Assembly (NCBI GenBank): GCA_041398845.1
Contig: JAWKTZ010000007.1
Coordinates: forward strand, 1,550,001-1,614,000
Direction of reading: 5' to 3'
Length of the DNA stretch: 64,000 nt
Origin: Fuerstiella sp041398845
GTDB lineage: Bacteria > Planctomycetota > Planctomycetia > Planctomycetales > Planctomycetaceae
Part shown: positions 1-7,320 of the stretch, in pieces
Layout of the letters: every line of letters begins with the position of its first letter
How positions within the stretch are numbered: the first letter of the stretch is position 1
Notes under the pieces: generated by a model
Told to the model about the DNA's origin: nothing
Databases searched by the model: none
The model's input: the letters and a program-made list of their open reading frames with translations, nothing else
Translations under genes and position numbers: made by a program

Positions 1-115
1 GCTCTTCGTGAACCGGATGACGTCGACGCCTGACCGACCAGATCGCTCTGCTGCCTGGCGCTCGCTTGCCCGCTGAGTGTGTTTGAACGCGGCCTGGTTC
101 AGGTCTGCGACGTCG
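1..115. other. Left edge, no gene recognised
   Basis: This stretch lies downstream of the rnhA stop codon. I see no reading frame or repeat here that I can support. It may hold the end of a gene that lies outside the window. Confidence 0.5.
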
Positions 116-601
116 CTATCGCATCGATTCGGCTGCGGCAACGGCCAGCTCGTCACAGCGTTCGTTTTCGGGATGCCCGGAATGGCCCTTCACGATGGTG
201 AAGGTCACATCATGCCGACTCAGCAGCTCATCAAGCTGCTTCCAGAATTCGACGTTCATTACGGGCTTCAGTCGACCACCTTCCTTGCGTTTCCAGCCGT
301 TCTTCTTCCAGCCAGCCATCCACGACCGGCAGCCATTGGCCACGTAAGCACTGTCGGTGATGACTTCGACACGCGTGCGGCGAGTCAGCAGCTTCAGACC
401 TTCAATGACGGCCTGCAGTTCCATCCGATTGTTGGTGGTTTCTCGTTCGCCCCCGCTGCATTCCTTCTGCTTTCCGCTGGCCGGATGACGCATGATACAG
501 GCCCAGCCGCCGGGGCCCGGATTGCCCCGGCACGCTCCGTCGGTAAAGATCTTCACAAACGGGATCGAGGGGGGCGGGATGGAGGGAGCGGTCTCTGTCA
601 T
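116..601 (-). CDS. rnhA: Ribonuclease HI
   Basis: Cytoplasmic endonuclease that cuts the RNA strand of RNA-DNA hybrids. The 161 residues match the usual bacterial RNase HI length. The acidic catalytic set is visible: D21 in IFTDGACRGNPG, E61 in NNRMELQ, D83 in ITDSAYV and D150 in NERCDELA, with the helper H140 in KGHSGHPEN. The basic handle region (GWKKNGWKRKEGG) is present, as in the E. coli enzyme. It follows infA on the same strand with a 27-bp gap, so the two are probably co-transcribed. A short Pro/Ile-rich N-terminal extension of about 14 residues precedes the domain. Confidence 0.95.
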   Translation of the reverse strand: MTETAPSIPPPSIPFVKIFTDGACRGNPGPGGWACIMRHPASGKQKECSGGERETTNNRMELQAVIEGLKLLTRRTRVEVITDSAYVANGCRSWMAGWKKNGWKRKEGGRLKPVMNVEFWKQLDELLSRHDVTFTIVKGHSGHPENERCDELAVAAAESMR

Positions 602-628
602 CGTCAGGAAAGCGGTGTTCGATGCACG

Positions 629-847
629 TTAGCGTTCACGGTACACAATGCGACCTCGATTGAGGTCATAGGGAGACACTTCCACCACAACTCGGTCGCC
701 AGGCACGATGCGAATGAAGTGCTTTCGCATCTTTCCGGCGACGTGAGCCATCACCATGTGCCCGTTCTCAAGCTCCACGCGAAACTGAGTATTCGCGAGT
801 GCTTCGACAACGTTGCCTTCGACCTGGATTGCTTCTTCTTTCGCCAT
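629..847 (-). CDS. infA: Translation initiation factor IF-1
   Basis: Small OB-fold protein that binds the ribosomal A site during initiation. The 72 residues are the family's standard length and start with MAKEEAIQVEG. The S1-like pattern is clear: FRVELENGHMVMAHVAGKMRK, then RIVPGDRVVVEVSPYDLNRGRI. A GGGAG ribosome-binding-like stretch lies about 14 nt upstream of the ATG. It is the first gene of a probable infA-rnhA pair, an unusual partner because infA often sits with secY or rpmJ in other bacteria. Confidence 0.97.
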   Translation of the reverse strand: MAKEEAIQVEGNVVEALANTQFRVELENGHMVMAHVAGKMRKHFIRIVPGDRVVVEVSPYDLNRGRIVYRER

Positions 848-1125
848 TCTGTCAGTGTTGCTCCCGGTTCCTGAATCGATAAGAGGACTGCTCGGCCGCT
901 CGTCCGATCAATGTGATTCGGCGAAAAAACGGCCCGCTGCCGCCGAGCGCACCGGTGACGGTGTCGGAAGCAGCGTGAATCGTTACACTCATCGACCAGA
1001 AACTCAAGGCGGATTTCGGTTTGCAGCAACACTCCGCCCCGAATTCCCGTCCTCGCCACAATCCAGACTCCCATTCCCGGACCACGGACCGCCGTTTGTC
1101 TGCGCTGGCGGTCAAAATCTGCACC

Positions 1126-2466
1126 ATGCATCCGTATTCCGAAATTGTCGAACTGTCTGACCTTGCCGCCATGTCCGGAGTCGTCCGCCTTCCCGTGGAA
1201 CAGGATGTTCCGTTCACTCCGCGGGTTCGAGCCATTGTCGATACCGGCGAATTTCAGCGGCTGCGACAGATCACTCAGCTCGCACTGGCCTCAAGAGTCT
1301 ACCCCGGAGCTGTTCACAGCCGATTCGAACACGCTCTGGGAGTTTACCACAACGCCCTGCAGTACCTGTGGCAGCTCGGCAAAGACCCCCGGTTTGCTTC
1401 CATCGTGTCTGCCCATGACGCCGAAGTGCTGATTGTCGCGGCGCTGCTGCACGACATCGGACACTGGCCGTTCTGCCATCCCATCGAAGATCTCGCTCTG
1501 CCGCAGATGCCGCCTCATGAAGCACTCGCGGCGGAATTTCTGAGTCATGACAGTGAGTTATCCCGAGTGCTGCGGACGGAATGGAATGTGCAGCCGGACG
1601 AAGTGCTTGAGGTGCTGACCGGACGCTGCGACGAATCCAGTCCGAAACTGCGGCGATCCATTCTGTCGGGCCCCATCGATATCGACAAAATGGACTACCT
1701 GAATCGTGACAGCCAGCACTGTGGAGTTCCCTATGGTCGCAACTTTGATCGGCAGCGACTGATCAGTTCACTCATTCTGAACGAAGCCGGCGACGGCCTG
1801 GCCATCACATCGAAAGGCAAGACGGCTGCCGAAATGATGGTGTTCGCTCGCTATGTCATGTTCAGTGAAGTTTATTGGCATCACACCGTGCGTTCTGCCA
1901 CCACGATGTTTGCTCGAGCATTCTACGAAGTGCATTCCGAACTGAACCTGACCGAACTGTTTCGAATGACCGAACCGGACATGATTCAAAGCCTTTGCAA
2001 AGCGGCTCGCGGCACCGTCGCTGAACCGCTGACCAATGGCCTGTTCGGAACACAACGCCGACTTCACAAACGACTCACGGAATACAGTTCCTTTCAGCAG
2101 CCGGCCCTGTATCACGCCTGTCGACAGATGTCCTACGAAAACCTGGTCCGCTGCTCGAATAAGCTCGCCAGCCTGATCGCCGAAGCGTGTCAGATAACGA
2201 TCAGCCCCGTTGACGTGCTCATCGATGCACCGCCACTTCACCGCGAAGTGGAATTCCAGGTGGATGTGTATGACGCTCAGCATCAGTCCTACCGACCTCT
2301 GAAGGACGTGTCCCCCATCGTGGCGTCCATGTCGAACACACAGTTTGACGACTGCGTCAAACGAGTTCGCATCTGCATCAGCGACTCGGTGCGAACATGG
2401 CTGCCGAAATCGTTCCCGATCGACGACCTCGTCACCGCCGCCGTCAACGCAACGACCGACAAATAA
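1126..2466 (+). CDS. HD-domain phosphohydrolase (dNTPase-like, COG1078)
   Basis: Predicted metal-dependent phosphohydrolase of the HD superfamily, 446 residues from the ATG at 1126. An upstream in-frame TTG at 1021 would add 35 residues of low-complexity sequence, which I exclude. The HD signature is intact: HSRFEHALG at about residues 64-72, HDIGHWPF at 109-116, and a later SGPIDIDKMDYLNRDS segment that supplies the downstream Asp. This is the arrangement of dGTPase-like COG1078 proteins. The substrate cannot be told from sequence. It is divergent from infA and convergent with the permease gene, so it is probably monocistronic. Confidence 0.9.
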   Translation: MHPYSEIVELSDLAAMSGVVRLPVEQDVPFTPRVRAIVDTGEFQRLRQITQLALASRVYPGAVHSRFEHALGVYHNALQYLWQLGKDPRFASIVSAHDAEVLIVAALLHDIGHWPFCHPIEDLALPQMPPHEALAAEFLSHDSELSRVLRTEWNVQPDEVLEVLTGRCDESSPKLRRSILSGPIDIDKMDYLNRDSQHCGVPYGRNFDRQRLISSLILNEAGDGLAITSKGKTAAEMMVFARYVMFSEVYWHHTVRSATTMFARAFYEVHSELNLTELFRMTEPDMIQSLCKAARGTVAEPLTNGLFGTQRRLHKRLTEYSSFQQPALYHACRQMSYENLVRCSNKLASLIAEACQITISPVDVLIDAPPLHREVEFQVDVYDAQHQSYRPLKDVSPIVASMSNTQFDDCVKRVRICISDSVRTWLPKSFPIDDLVTAAVNATTDK

Positions 2467-2546
2467 TCGATTCGCCCGCCCGGGAATACGGAAATACGAC
2501 GTCGCCGCGATCCTGGTGACTGCACGTGAGTCCTCAGGCCGTTGTT

Positions 2547-4082
2547 TCACGATTGATTCAGAAACGCGTCGCGCATGCGGTTGTGGCTGCGTTGGATTTT
2601 GGCCACCCAGGCTCGTGCTTCTTCGTGCTCGCTGTCTTCGACGCAGTGCTTCAGCATCTCAAGGTGTTCTCGCACAAGTCGAGCCTTCCAGCGCTGATAG
2701 TCGGTCAGTTGTCCGGTTCGCAGAAAGGTGCCAACTTCCAGTTTTCTGGTCCATTCCTGATAGACATCGATATGATAAACAACGTGAGACACACTGCCCG
2801 GCGACAGGGCATTCACCCGAGCACTGTCAATTTCCTCGAATACTTCATTGGCCGGAGGATAGTAGGCATAGCAGCCGACTCCACTGAAGATGACCAGGCC
2901 CACCAAGGCCAGTCCCCCCAGCACTGTGGGCGGGACCACAATATCCATGCGGCTGGTCTCTGTTGGTTCCGGAACCTCAGCAATCCAGGCTTCGATGCGG
3001 CCGGATCGATCGACCAGATGAATCACGCATCCCGCCATCATCAGCAGAGCCAGTAGTTCCAGGCTGTACCATTCGTAAGGCAGAATGTCACGTTTCAGCT
3101 TCTCCGCCGACTGCGTGGCAAGTTGTGCGAAGGATGTCGAACCGGAAAATGGCTGTCCGTAAATATCAAAGGCATGAGTGTGATTGGCGGGTTCGATGTC
3201 CTTTGGAAACAGCGGCTTATCGACGGCGTAGCCCAGTCCGACCACAACCACCAGCAGGATGCTCATCCACACCGAACTGCGTTTCAGGCCATATTCTCCC
3301 AGCATCCATACGATCAGGCCCATGTTCATGCCGGCTCCCAAAGCCAGCAGCACAAAGGCGGCTCCAATGGAATTGGCGTGCTGAAACATCATGCCCATCT
3401 GCGACATGGCCAGCATCGGCGTGGCATACACCGGTATACCCAGAGCGGCCATCTTCAGTGGAGCCAGCGGCTGGTCGTAGTTGAACTGATGCTGCAGCGA
3501 TGAATGAGGAATCACCGCTCCCAGCAGACCAACTCCGATCAGTCCGGCCACCACCAGCTTCAGCGACCGACCTGTCGCTTCCTTGCCGGCGGACACTCCC
3601 AGAGCCGCCATGCGACGAATTCCATAGTGAACGGATTCGTCCGGAATGCCGGTCAGCTCGCTGCCGGGAAAAATGCGATCCCAGATCATGCCCACCACGG
3701 TCACAATCACCAGCGAACACGCGGCAAATGACAAAATGGCGATGGGTTCGCTCAGAGTCAGCCCGTACAACAGCGACAGCGGATTAAACAGCGGAGCCGA
3801 CATGGCGAATGCCAAAATCGTTCCGCCCTTGATGCCGGCTCGCCGCATTTCCACGATCACCGGGATGACTCCCAGCGAGCACACCGGCAGCAGCATGCCA
3901 ATGACCCACGCCCTGAACAGCGATGACATCTCCGAGCCGCCGAACACCTGTCGCAACTTCTCGTAGCCAATGAACCGTCGAAACACGGCCGCAATAAAGA
4001 AGCCCGTCAGAATAAACGGAGCCGCCTGAGCCAATGACTGCACAAGGCGAACAGCAAAGCCGAAGAGCATCATGGAGGTCAT
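2547..4082 (-). CDS. COG0701-type permease with C-terminal soluble tail
   Basis: Polytopic inner-membrane protein of 511 residues related to the COG0701/DUF318 permeases (the ArsP group). The N-terminal half has the family's paired membrane bundle, including LPVCSLGVIPVIVEM and an AFAMSAPLFNPLSL segment near residues 60-105. A second bundle follows (about 185-300). The last ~140 residues contain two more TM segments and then a charged soluble tail (DYQRWKARLVREHLEMLKHC) that is not part of the core family. A His-rich lipoprotein gene lies upstream on the same strand, which suggests metal or metalloid export, but the substrate is not determined. A hairpin repeat lies just before its start. Confidence 0.8.
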   Translation of the reverse strand: MTSMMLFGFAVRLVQSLAQAAPFILTGFFIAAVFRRFIGYEKLRQVFGGSEMSSLFRAWVIGMLLPVCSLGVIPVIVEMRRAGIKGGTILAFAMSAPLFNPLSLLYGLTLSEPIAILSFAACSLVIVTVVGMIWDRIFPGSELTGIPDESVHYGIRRMAALGVSAGKEATGRSLKLVVAGLIGVGLLGAVIPHSSLQHQFNYDQPLAPLKMAALGIPVYATPMLAMSQMGMMFQHANSIGAAFVLLALGAGMNMGLIVWMLGEYGLKRSSVWMSILLVVVVGLGYAVDKPLFPKDIEPANHTHAFDIYGQPFSGSTSFAQLATQSAEKLKRDILPYEWYSLELLALLMMAGCVIHLVDRSGRIEAWIAEVPEPTETSRMDIVVPPTVLGGLALVGLVIFSGVGCYAYYPPANEVFEEIDSARVNALSPGSVSHVVYHIDVYQEWTRKLEVGTFLRTGQLTDYQRWKARLVREHLEMLKHCVEDSEHEEARAWVAKIQRSHNRMRDAFLNQS

Positions 4083-4132
4083 GTTGGGGATTCCGTTGTG
4101 ATCGTGGGGTGTGTCGGTGAAAAAGACTTCAC

Positions 4133-4206
4133 CGTTTAACCCGACGCCGCAGGCGAGGCCTTCCTGCCGACCGGGCTCTGCCTCGCCTGCGGCATCGGGT
4201 TAAACG
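4133..4206. repeat. GTTTAAC hairpin (family A), copy 1
   Basis: Inverted repeat with outer ends CGTTTAACCCG and CGGGTTAAACG and inner arms GCCGCAGGCGAGGC / GCCTCGCCTGCGGC around a ~20-nt loop. It lies between the permease and the lipoprotein genes. Six further copies occur in the window. Confidence 0.95.
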
Positions 4207-4227
4207 ATTGCGTCGTGTGGCGGGCTG

Positions 4228-4737
4228 TTAATGGTCATGATGGTCATGATGATGATCGTGGTCATCGTGATGGATCGCCGGTTCGGGTTTTCCGGCGGCT
4301 GCAATCAGGGATTCCAGTGTGTTCCACTCCGTGGCGACCGCGTTGGGCAGATCCATCAGGTTCAGGCTGCCGTCTTTCGATTGACGAGACTGAAGAGTCC
4401 TGGCCAGAACCGCAGCAGCGGCGTTGGCTTTGTTCCAGTCGGCTTCGTTCAAATCGCTGTCAGCCGCCAGTTCCGGCAGCCAGTTGACGATGTCCAGAAG
4501 TTCGTGGAATTCTTCCGCTTCGTCCGCATGCCCATGCCCGGCGTGATCGCTGAGGTGCTGAGCTCGATGTTCGATTTCTTCCACCGCTTCCGCAAAGTTG
4601 GCGGGCTTGTGATGAGGCACAAAGTGTTCCAGGTGATGATCGTCATCATGAGCGTCCGCATGTTCGGAGGCTCCGCAGCCGGACAGGCCAGACAGCAGCA
4701 GAAGCGTCAATGTGAATGTGAGCGAAGAGTTCATCAT
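4228..4737 (-). CDS. His-rich lipoprotein, possible metal-binding protein
   Basis: Probable lipoprotein of 169 residues. I take the ATG at 4737 because it places a signal sequence at the N-terminus (NSSLTFTLTLLLLSGLSGCG) with the lipobox LSGC. A frame extension of 15 codons upstream lacks this logic. The mature protein is rich in His and Asp: DAHDDDHHLEHFVPHHKP near the N-terminus, DHAGHGHADEAEEFHE in the middle, and a C-terminal tail HHDDHDHHHDHHDH. This composition suggests divalent-metal binding (inference). No catalytic domain is recognised. It is followed by the COG0701 permease on the same strand. The IS inserted 43 bp upstream of its start may have separated it from its original promoter. 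Confidence 0.75.
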   Translation of the reverse strand: MMNSSLTFTLTLLLLSGLSGCGASEHADAHDDDHHLEHFVPHHKPANFAEAVEEIEHRAQHLSDHAGHGHADEAEEFHELLDIVNWLPELAADSDLNEADWNKANAAAAVLARTLQSRQSKDGSLNLMDLPNAVATEWNTLESLIAAAGKPEPAIHHDDHDHHHDHHDH

Positions 4738-4769
4738 TGTGGTTATCTCTGAAAAGTTCTGCGGCATCT

Positions 4770-4779
4770 CGTTTAACCC
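4770..4779. repeat. Left 10-bp target duplication of the IS
   Basis: CGTTTAACCC at 4770-4779 is repeated exactly at 6253-6262, immediately outside both ends of the IS. The duplicated bases are the first ten of a family A hairpin, so that hairpin was the insertion target. Confidence 0.93.
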
Positions 4780-4803
4780 CAATACCGTTCAATGTTTACA
4801 TAA

Positions 4804-4861
4804 GTCGCGGTTCCTGTGAGAGTTAGGTTGAACCACCAACCAGCCCCGAAGGAACCGCGAC
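4804..4861 (+). promoter_or_regulatory. Stem-loop in the transposase leader
   Basis: GTCGCGGTTCCT (4804-4815) pairs perfectly with AGGAACCGCGAC (4850-4861), ending directly against the transposase ATG at 4862. In an mRNA read through from outside, the stem would occlude initiation. Such protection against impinging transcription is known for IS10 and IS50; here the role is inferred. Confidence 0.7.
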
Positions 4862-6142
4862 ATGAACGAGCAAGGATGCTCTGAACTGACATCAGATATC
4901 AATGGACGCATCGTAGACCGATTGGTCGGTCTGGAAAATATCATCTTGCCGGAGCATATCAATCGCGTGATGGAACAAACCGGCAAACGAAATAACCAAG
5001 GCTGCGGATTGACTCATGAAGTCATGATGTGGGTTGTACTGGCAATGGGACTATTCACTGAATTGCCGATCCGTCAGGTCTTCAAAGCTTGTCGCCGGTT
5101 GCGACATGGAGAACACTCGCCGGCACGATCGACCTTGTGCATGGCCAGGCAGCGATTGGGAAGCGAGCCGCTGGTAGCCCTTCACAAGCTGGTGGTCCGA
5201 CCGATGGCCACAGCGAAAACGATCGGCGCGTTCTATCGCGGCCTTCGCAAAGTGGCCATTGATGGCACAGTGCTGGAGGTTCCCGACTGTGAAGCTCACC
5301 AACACTTCGGTCGCTCTTCTGGCAGTCGCGGCGAAGGCCCGTTCCCTCAAGTGCGCAAAGTCAGCCTTGTCGAATTGGGTACTCATATTGAGTTCGCCTT
5401 CGTGTATGGCGGGTGGCATGATTCGGAAAAAACGCTCGTCGAGCAGCTATGGGATTCGATCTCCGAGGACGCACTCTTGATCGAAGATCGCGGCTTTTTC
5501 AGCTACAAACACTGGGAATTGCTGCACAAAAAGCACAAGTTGCTGATCCGTATTCAGAAGTCGATGGTCTTCACTCCGATCAAAATGTTTGACGATGGCT
5601 CGTTTCTGGCGAAGGTCTATCCGAGCAACTGGTATCGCACCCACGACAGTCAAGGCATCGTCGTTCGCGTGATTGAGTACAAGCTGGACGACCCTCAGCG
5701 AACAGGGCATGACGAGGTGCATCGCTTGATGACGAACCTGCTTGACGCGGACGAGTTTCCGGCTAAGGAACTTGTTATGGTGTATCACGAGCGATGGGAA
5801 GAGGAACTGGTGTTTGATGAGCAGAAGACTCATCAGGATCCATGTCGCGCAGAGAAGACGACGAACTATCGCAGCGAAACCAGCGATGGCTTGAAACAGG
5901 AAATCTATGCGATGTCGATCGCCCATTTTGTGACGCGAGTGATGATGTTGGAGGCAGCCGAAGAGGCTGGAATGGATGTCGACCGTTTATCCTTCAAAGG
6001 GTCGTTTCAGATCATCAAGACCCGCTTGCCCGAGTGCGATGCCAGTAGCGAAGTGAGCCTGACTCAGTGGTACCGGGCGGTCGTGTGGGAGATCAGCCAG
6101 GAACGCATTCCCCCGCGCGCAACCGCATCAATCCTCGCGTGA
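4862..6142 (+). CDS. IS4-family transposase, C-terminus frameshifted
   Basis: DDE transposase of 426 residues. The catalytic pieces are visible: first Asp in KVAIDGTVLEVPD, second Asp in LLIEDRGFFSYKH, and the IS4 signature Y-(2)-R-(3)-E-(6)-K in YHERWEEELVFDEQK. An IS4-type N-terminal domain precedes them (residues ~20-110). The frame ends early at a TGA (6140-6142). In the +1 frame the sequence reads on as NRINPRVIKRKMSRWNK and ends at a TGA (6241-6243) inside the right terminal repeat. One base therefore appears to be missing near 6121, and the original protein would be about 460 residues. The DDE core is upstream of the shift, so activity is uncertain. Confidence 0.92.
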   Translation: MNEQGCSELTSDINGRIVDRLVGLENIILPEHINRVMEQTGKRNNQGCGLTHEVMMWVVLAMGLFTELPIRQVFKACRRLRHGEHSPARSTLCMARQRLGSEPLVALHKLVVRPMATAKTIGAFYRGLRKVAIDGTVLEVPDCEAHQHFGRSSGSRGEGPFPQVRKVSLVELGTHIEFAFVYGGWHDSEKTLVEQLWDSISEDALLIEDRGFFSYKHWELLHKKHKLLIRIQKSMVFTPIKMFDDGSFLAKVYPSNWYRTHDSQGIVVRVIEYKLDDPQRTGHDEVHRLMTNLLDADEFPAKELVMVYHERWEEELVFDEQKTHQDPCRAEKTTNYRSETSDGLKQEIYAMSIAHFVTRVMMLEAAEEAGMDVDRLSFKGSFQIIKTRLPECDASSEVSLTQWYRAVVWEISQERIPPRATASILA

Positions 6143-6252
6143 TCAAGCGTAAAATGTCACGCTGGAACAAGTGCCGCCCCGAACACCGAAAGCAACCACC
6201 GTTGACCAAAGCCTTTGAAGATACGGTAGTTATGATTCATTGAACGGTATTG

Positions 6253-6324
6253 CGTTTAACCCGATGCCGCAGGCGAGGTGCTTCACTTCGCCCAGAAAGC
6301 CTCGCCGATGGCTCGGGTTAAACG
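6253..6324. repeat. GTTTAAC hairpin (family A), copy 2, interrupted and chimeric
   Basis: Right part of the hairpin hit by the IS; its first ten bases are also present at 4770-4779. The outer ends pair, but the inner left arm (GATGCCGCAGGCGAGG) matches copies 1 and 5 while the inner right arm (CCTCGCCGATGGCTC) matches copy 3, so the inner stem pairs poorly. Confidence 0.9.
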
Positions 6325-6342
6325 ATGAGAGGTCACGTATGT

Positions 6343-7320
6343 TCATTCCGGCACCGCGACCGCATCCAGCACTTCCTGGATAACTCGAGCGGCTTCGTGT
6401 TGTTCCAGGCCGATTCGAACGCTCAGCACCGGCACGACGACATCAAGCACATCGTCCGGAGTCACAAAACTACGTCCCGCCAAAAAGCCTGAGCCTGCGG
6501 TACGTTGCAGAGTCAGCAGGCCACGAGGGCTGAGCCCCAGCGCGATGCTCGGGTGCTTGCGAGTTTCCGCAGCGATACGCACCAGGTATTCCTGAACGGG
6601 TTCGGCCACATGCAGACGCTGCACGTGACTTTGCAGCTCAGCCAGTTCGCCGGGTTCAAGAATGGATTCAGGCTGTTCGGCAGTTGCGTCTCCATCACCG
6701 ATCGCCGTCTGCAGCATTCGCAATTCGTCGCGAGGTTCCGGGTAACCGACGCTGAGTTTCATGGCAAAGCGATCCAGCTGTGCTTCCGGCAGCGGATAGG
6801 TGCCGTGCTGATCCACCGGGTTTTGAGTGGCAATGACAAAGAACTGGGAACTCAGTTCAAAGCGCTCCGCATCGACGGTCACCTGCCGTTCGGCCATCGC
6901 TTCCAGCAGCGCGCTTTGGGTTCTGGGAGTGGCTCGATTGATTTCATCCGCCAGCAGCACGTCAGAGAAAACCGGCCCGCGACGGTATTCGAATTCGTGC
7001 GTCTTTTGGTTGAAGATGTTAAAGCCGGTGATGTCGCTGGGCAGCAAATCGGGCGTACATTGAGCTCGCGCGAAGTCACCGCCAATGGCCGCAGCCAGCG
7101 CCTTAGCCAGAGTTGTCTTGCCAAGGCCAGGCTTGTCTTCCAGCAGCAAATGCCCACGTGACAGCAGGCAAACCAGCACCATTTCCACCACATCCTGCTT
7201 GCCTCGCAGAGCTGTGTTCAGTCGCTGACGGATGCCGTCGATTGGTGTCAGCCGATCGGTGTTGATTGGTCGTTTGTGAGATTCCAATGTTGTTGTCATG
7301 TTGGCAAAAAGTCTTGTCAT
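6343..7320 (-). CDS. MoxR-family AAA ATPase
   Basis: Cytoplasmic AAA+ ATPase of the MoxR group, 325 residues from the ATG at 7320, or 318 from an ATG at 7299. It has Walker A in EDKPGLGKTTLAK, Walker B/sensor in VFSDVLLADEINRATPRTQ, and the MoxR segment LLEAMAERQVTVD with a following FFVIATQNPVDQHGTYPLPEAQ region. MoxR proteins are known to act as chaperone-like ATPases together with DUF58/vWA proteins and transglutaminase-like membrane proteins, and both partners lie immediately upstream on this strand. Its start lies inside the extended reading frame of the transglutaminase-like gene (218-nt overlap). The C-terminal lid domain is complete. Confidence 0.95.
   Translation of the reverse strand: MTRLFANMTTTLESHKRPINTDRLTPIDGIRQRLNTALRGKQDVVEMVLVCLLSRGHLLLEDKPGLGKTTLAKALAAAIGGDFARAQCTPDLLPSDITGFNIFNQKTHEFEYRRGPVFSDVLLADEINRATPRTQSALLEAMAERQVTVDAERFELSSQFFVIATQNPVDQHGTYPLPEAQLDRFAMKLSVGYPEPRDELRMLQTAIGDGDATAEQPESILEPGELAELQSHVQRLHVAEPVQEYLVRIAAETRKHPSIALGLSPRGLLTLQRTAGSGFLAGRSFVTPDDVLDVVVPVLSVRIGLEQHEAARVIQEVLDAVAVPE

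Larger units (their letters stand above)
4780..6252 (+). mobile_element. IS4-family insertion sequence (1,473 bp)
   Basis: Bounded by perfect 15-bp terminal inverted repeats CAATACCGTTCAATG (4780-4794) and its complement (6238-6252), flanked by a 10-bp direct repeat CGTTTAACCC. It carries one transposase gene. A 10-bp duplication is within the range known for IS4-type elements. The element sits inside a family A hairpin. Confidence 0.95.

Noticed and set aside
77..874. 265-codon plus-strand open frame over rnhA and infA
   Set aside because: Antisense shadow of two well-conserved genes.
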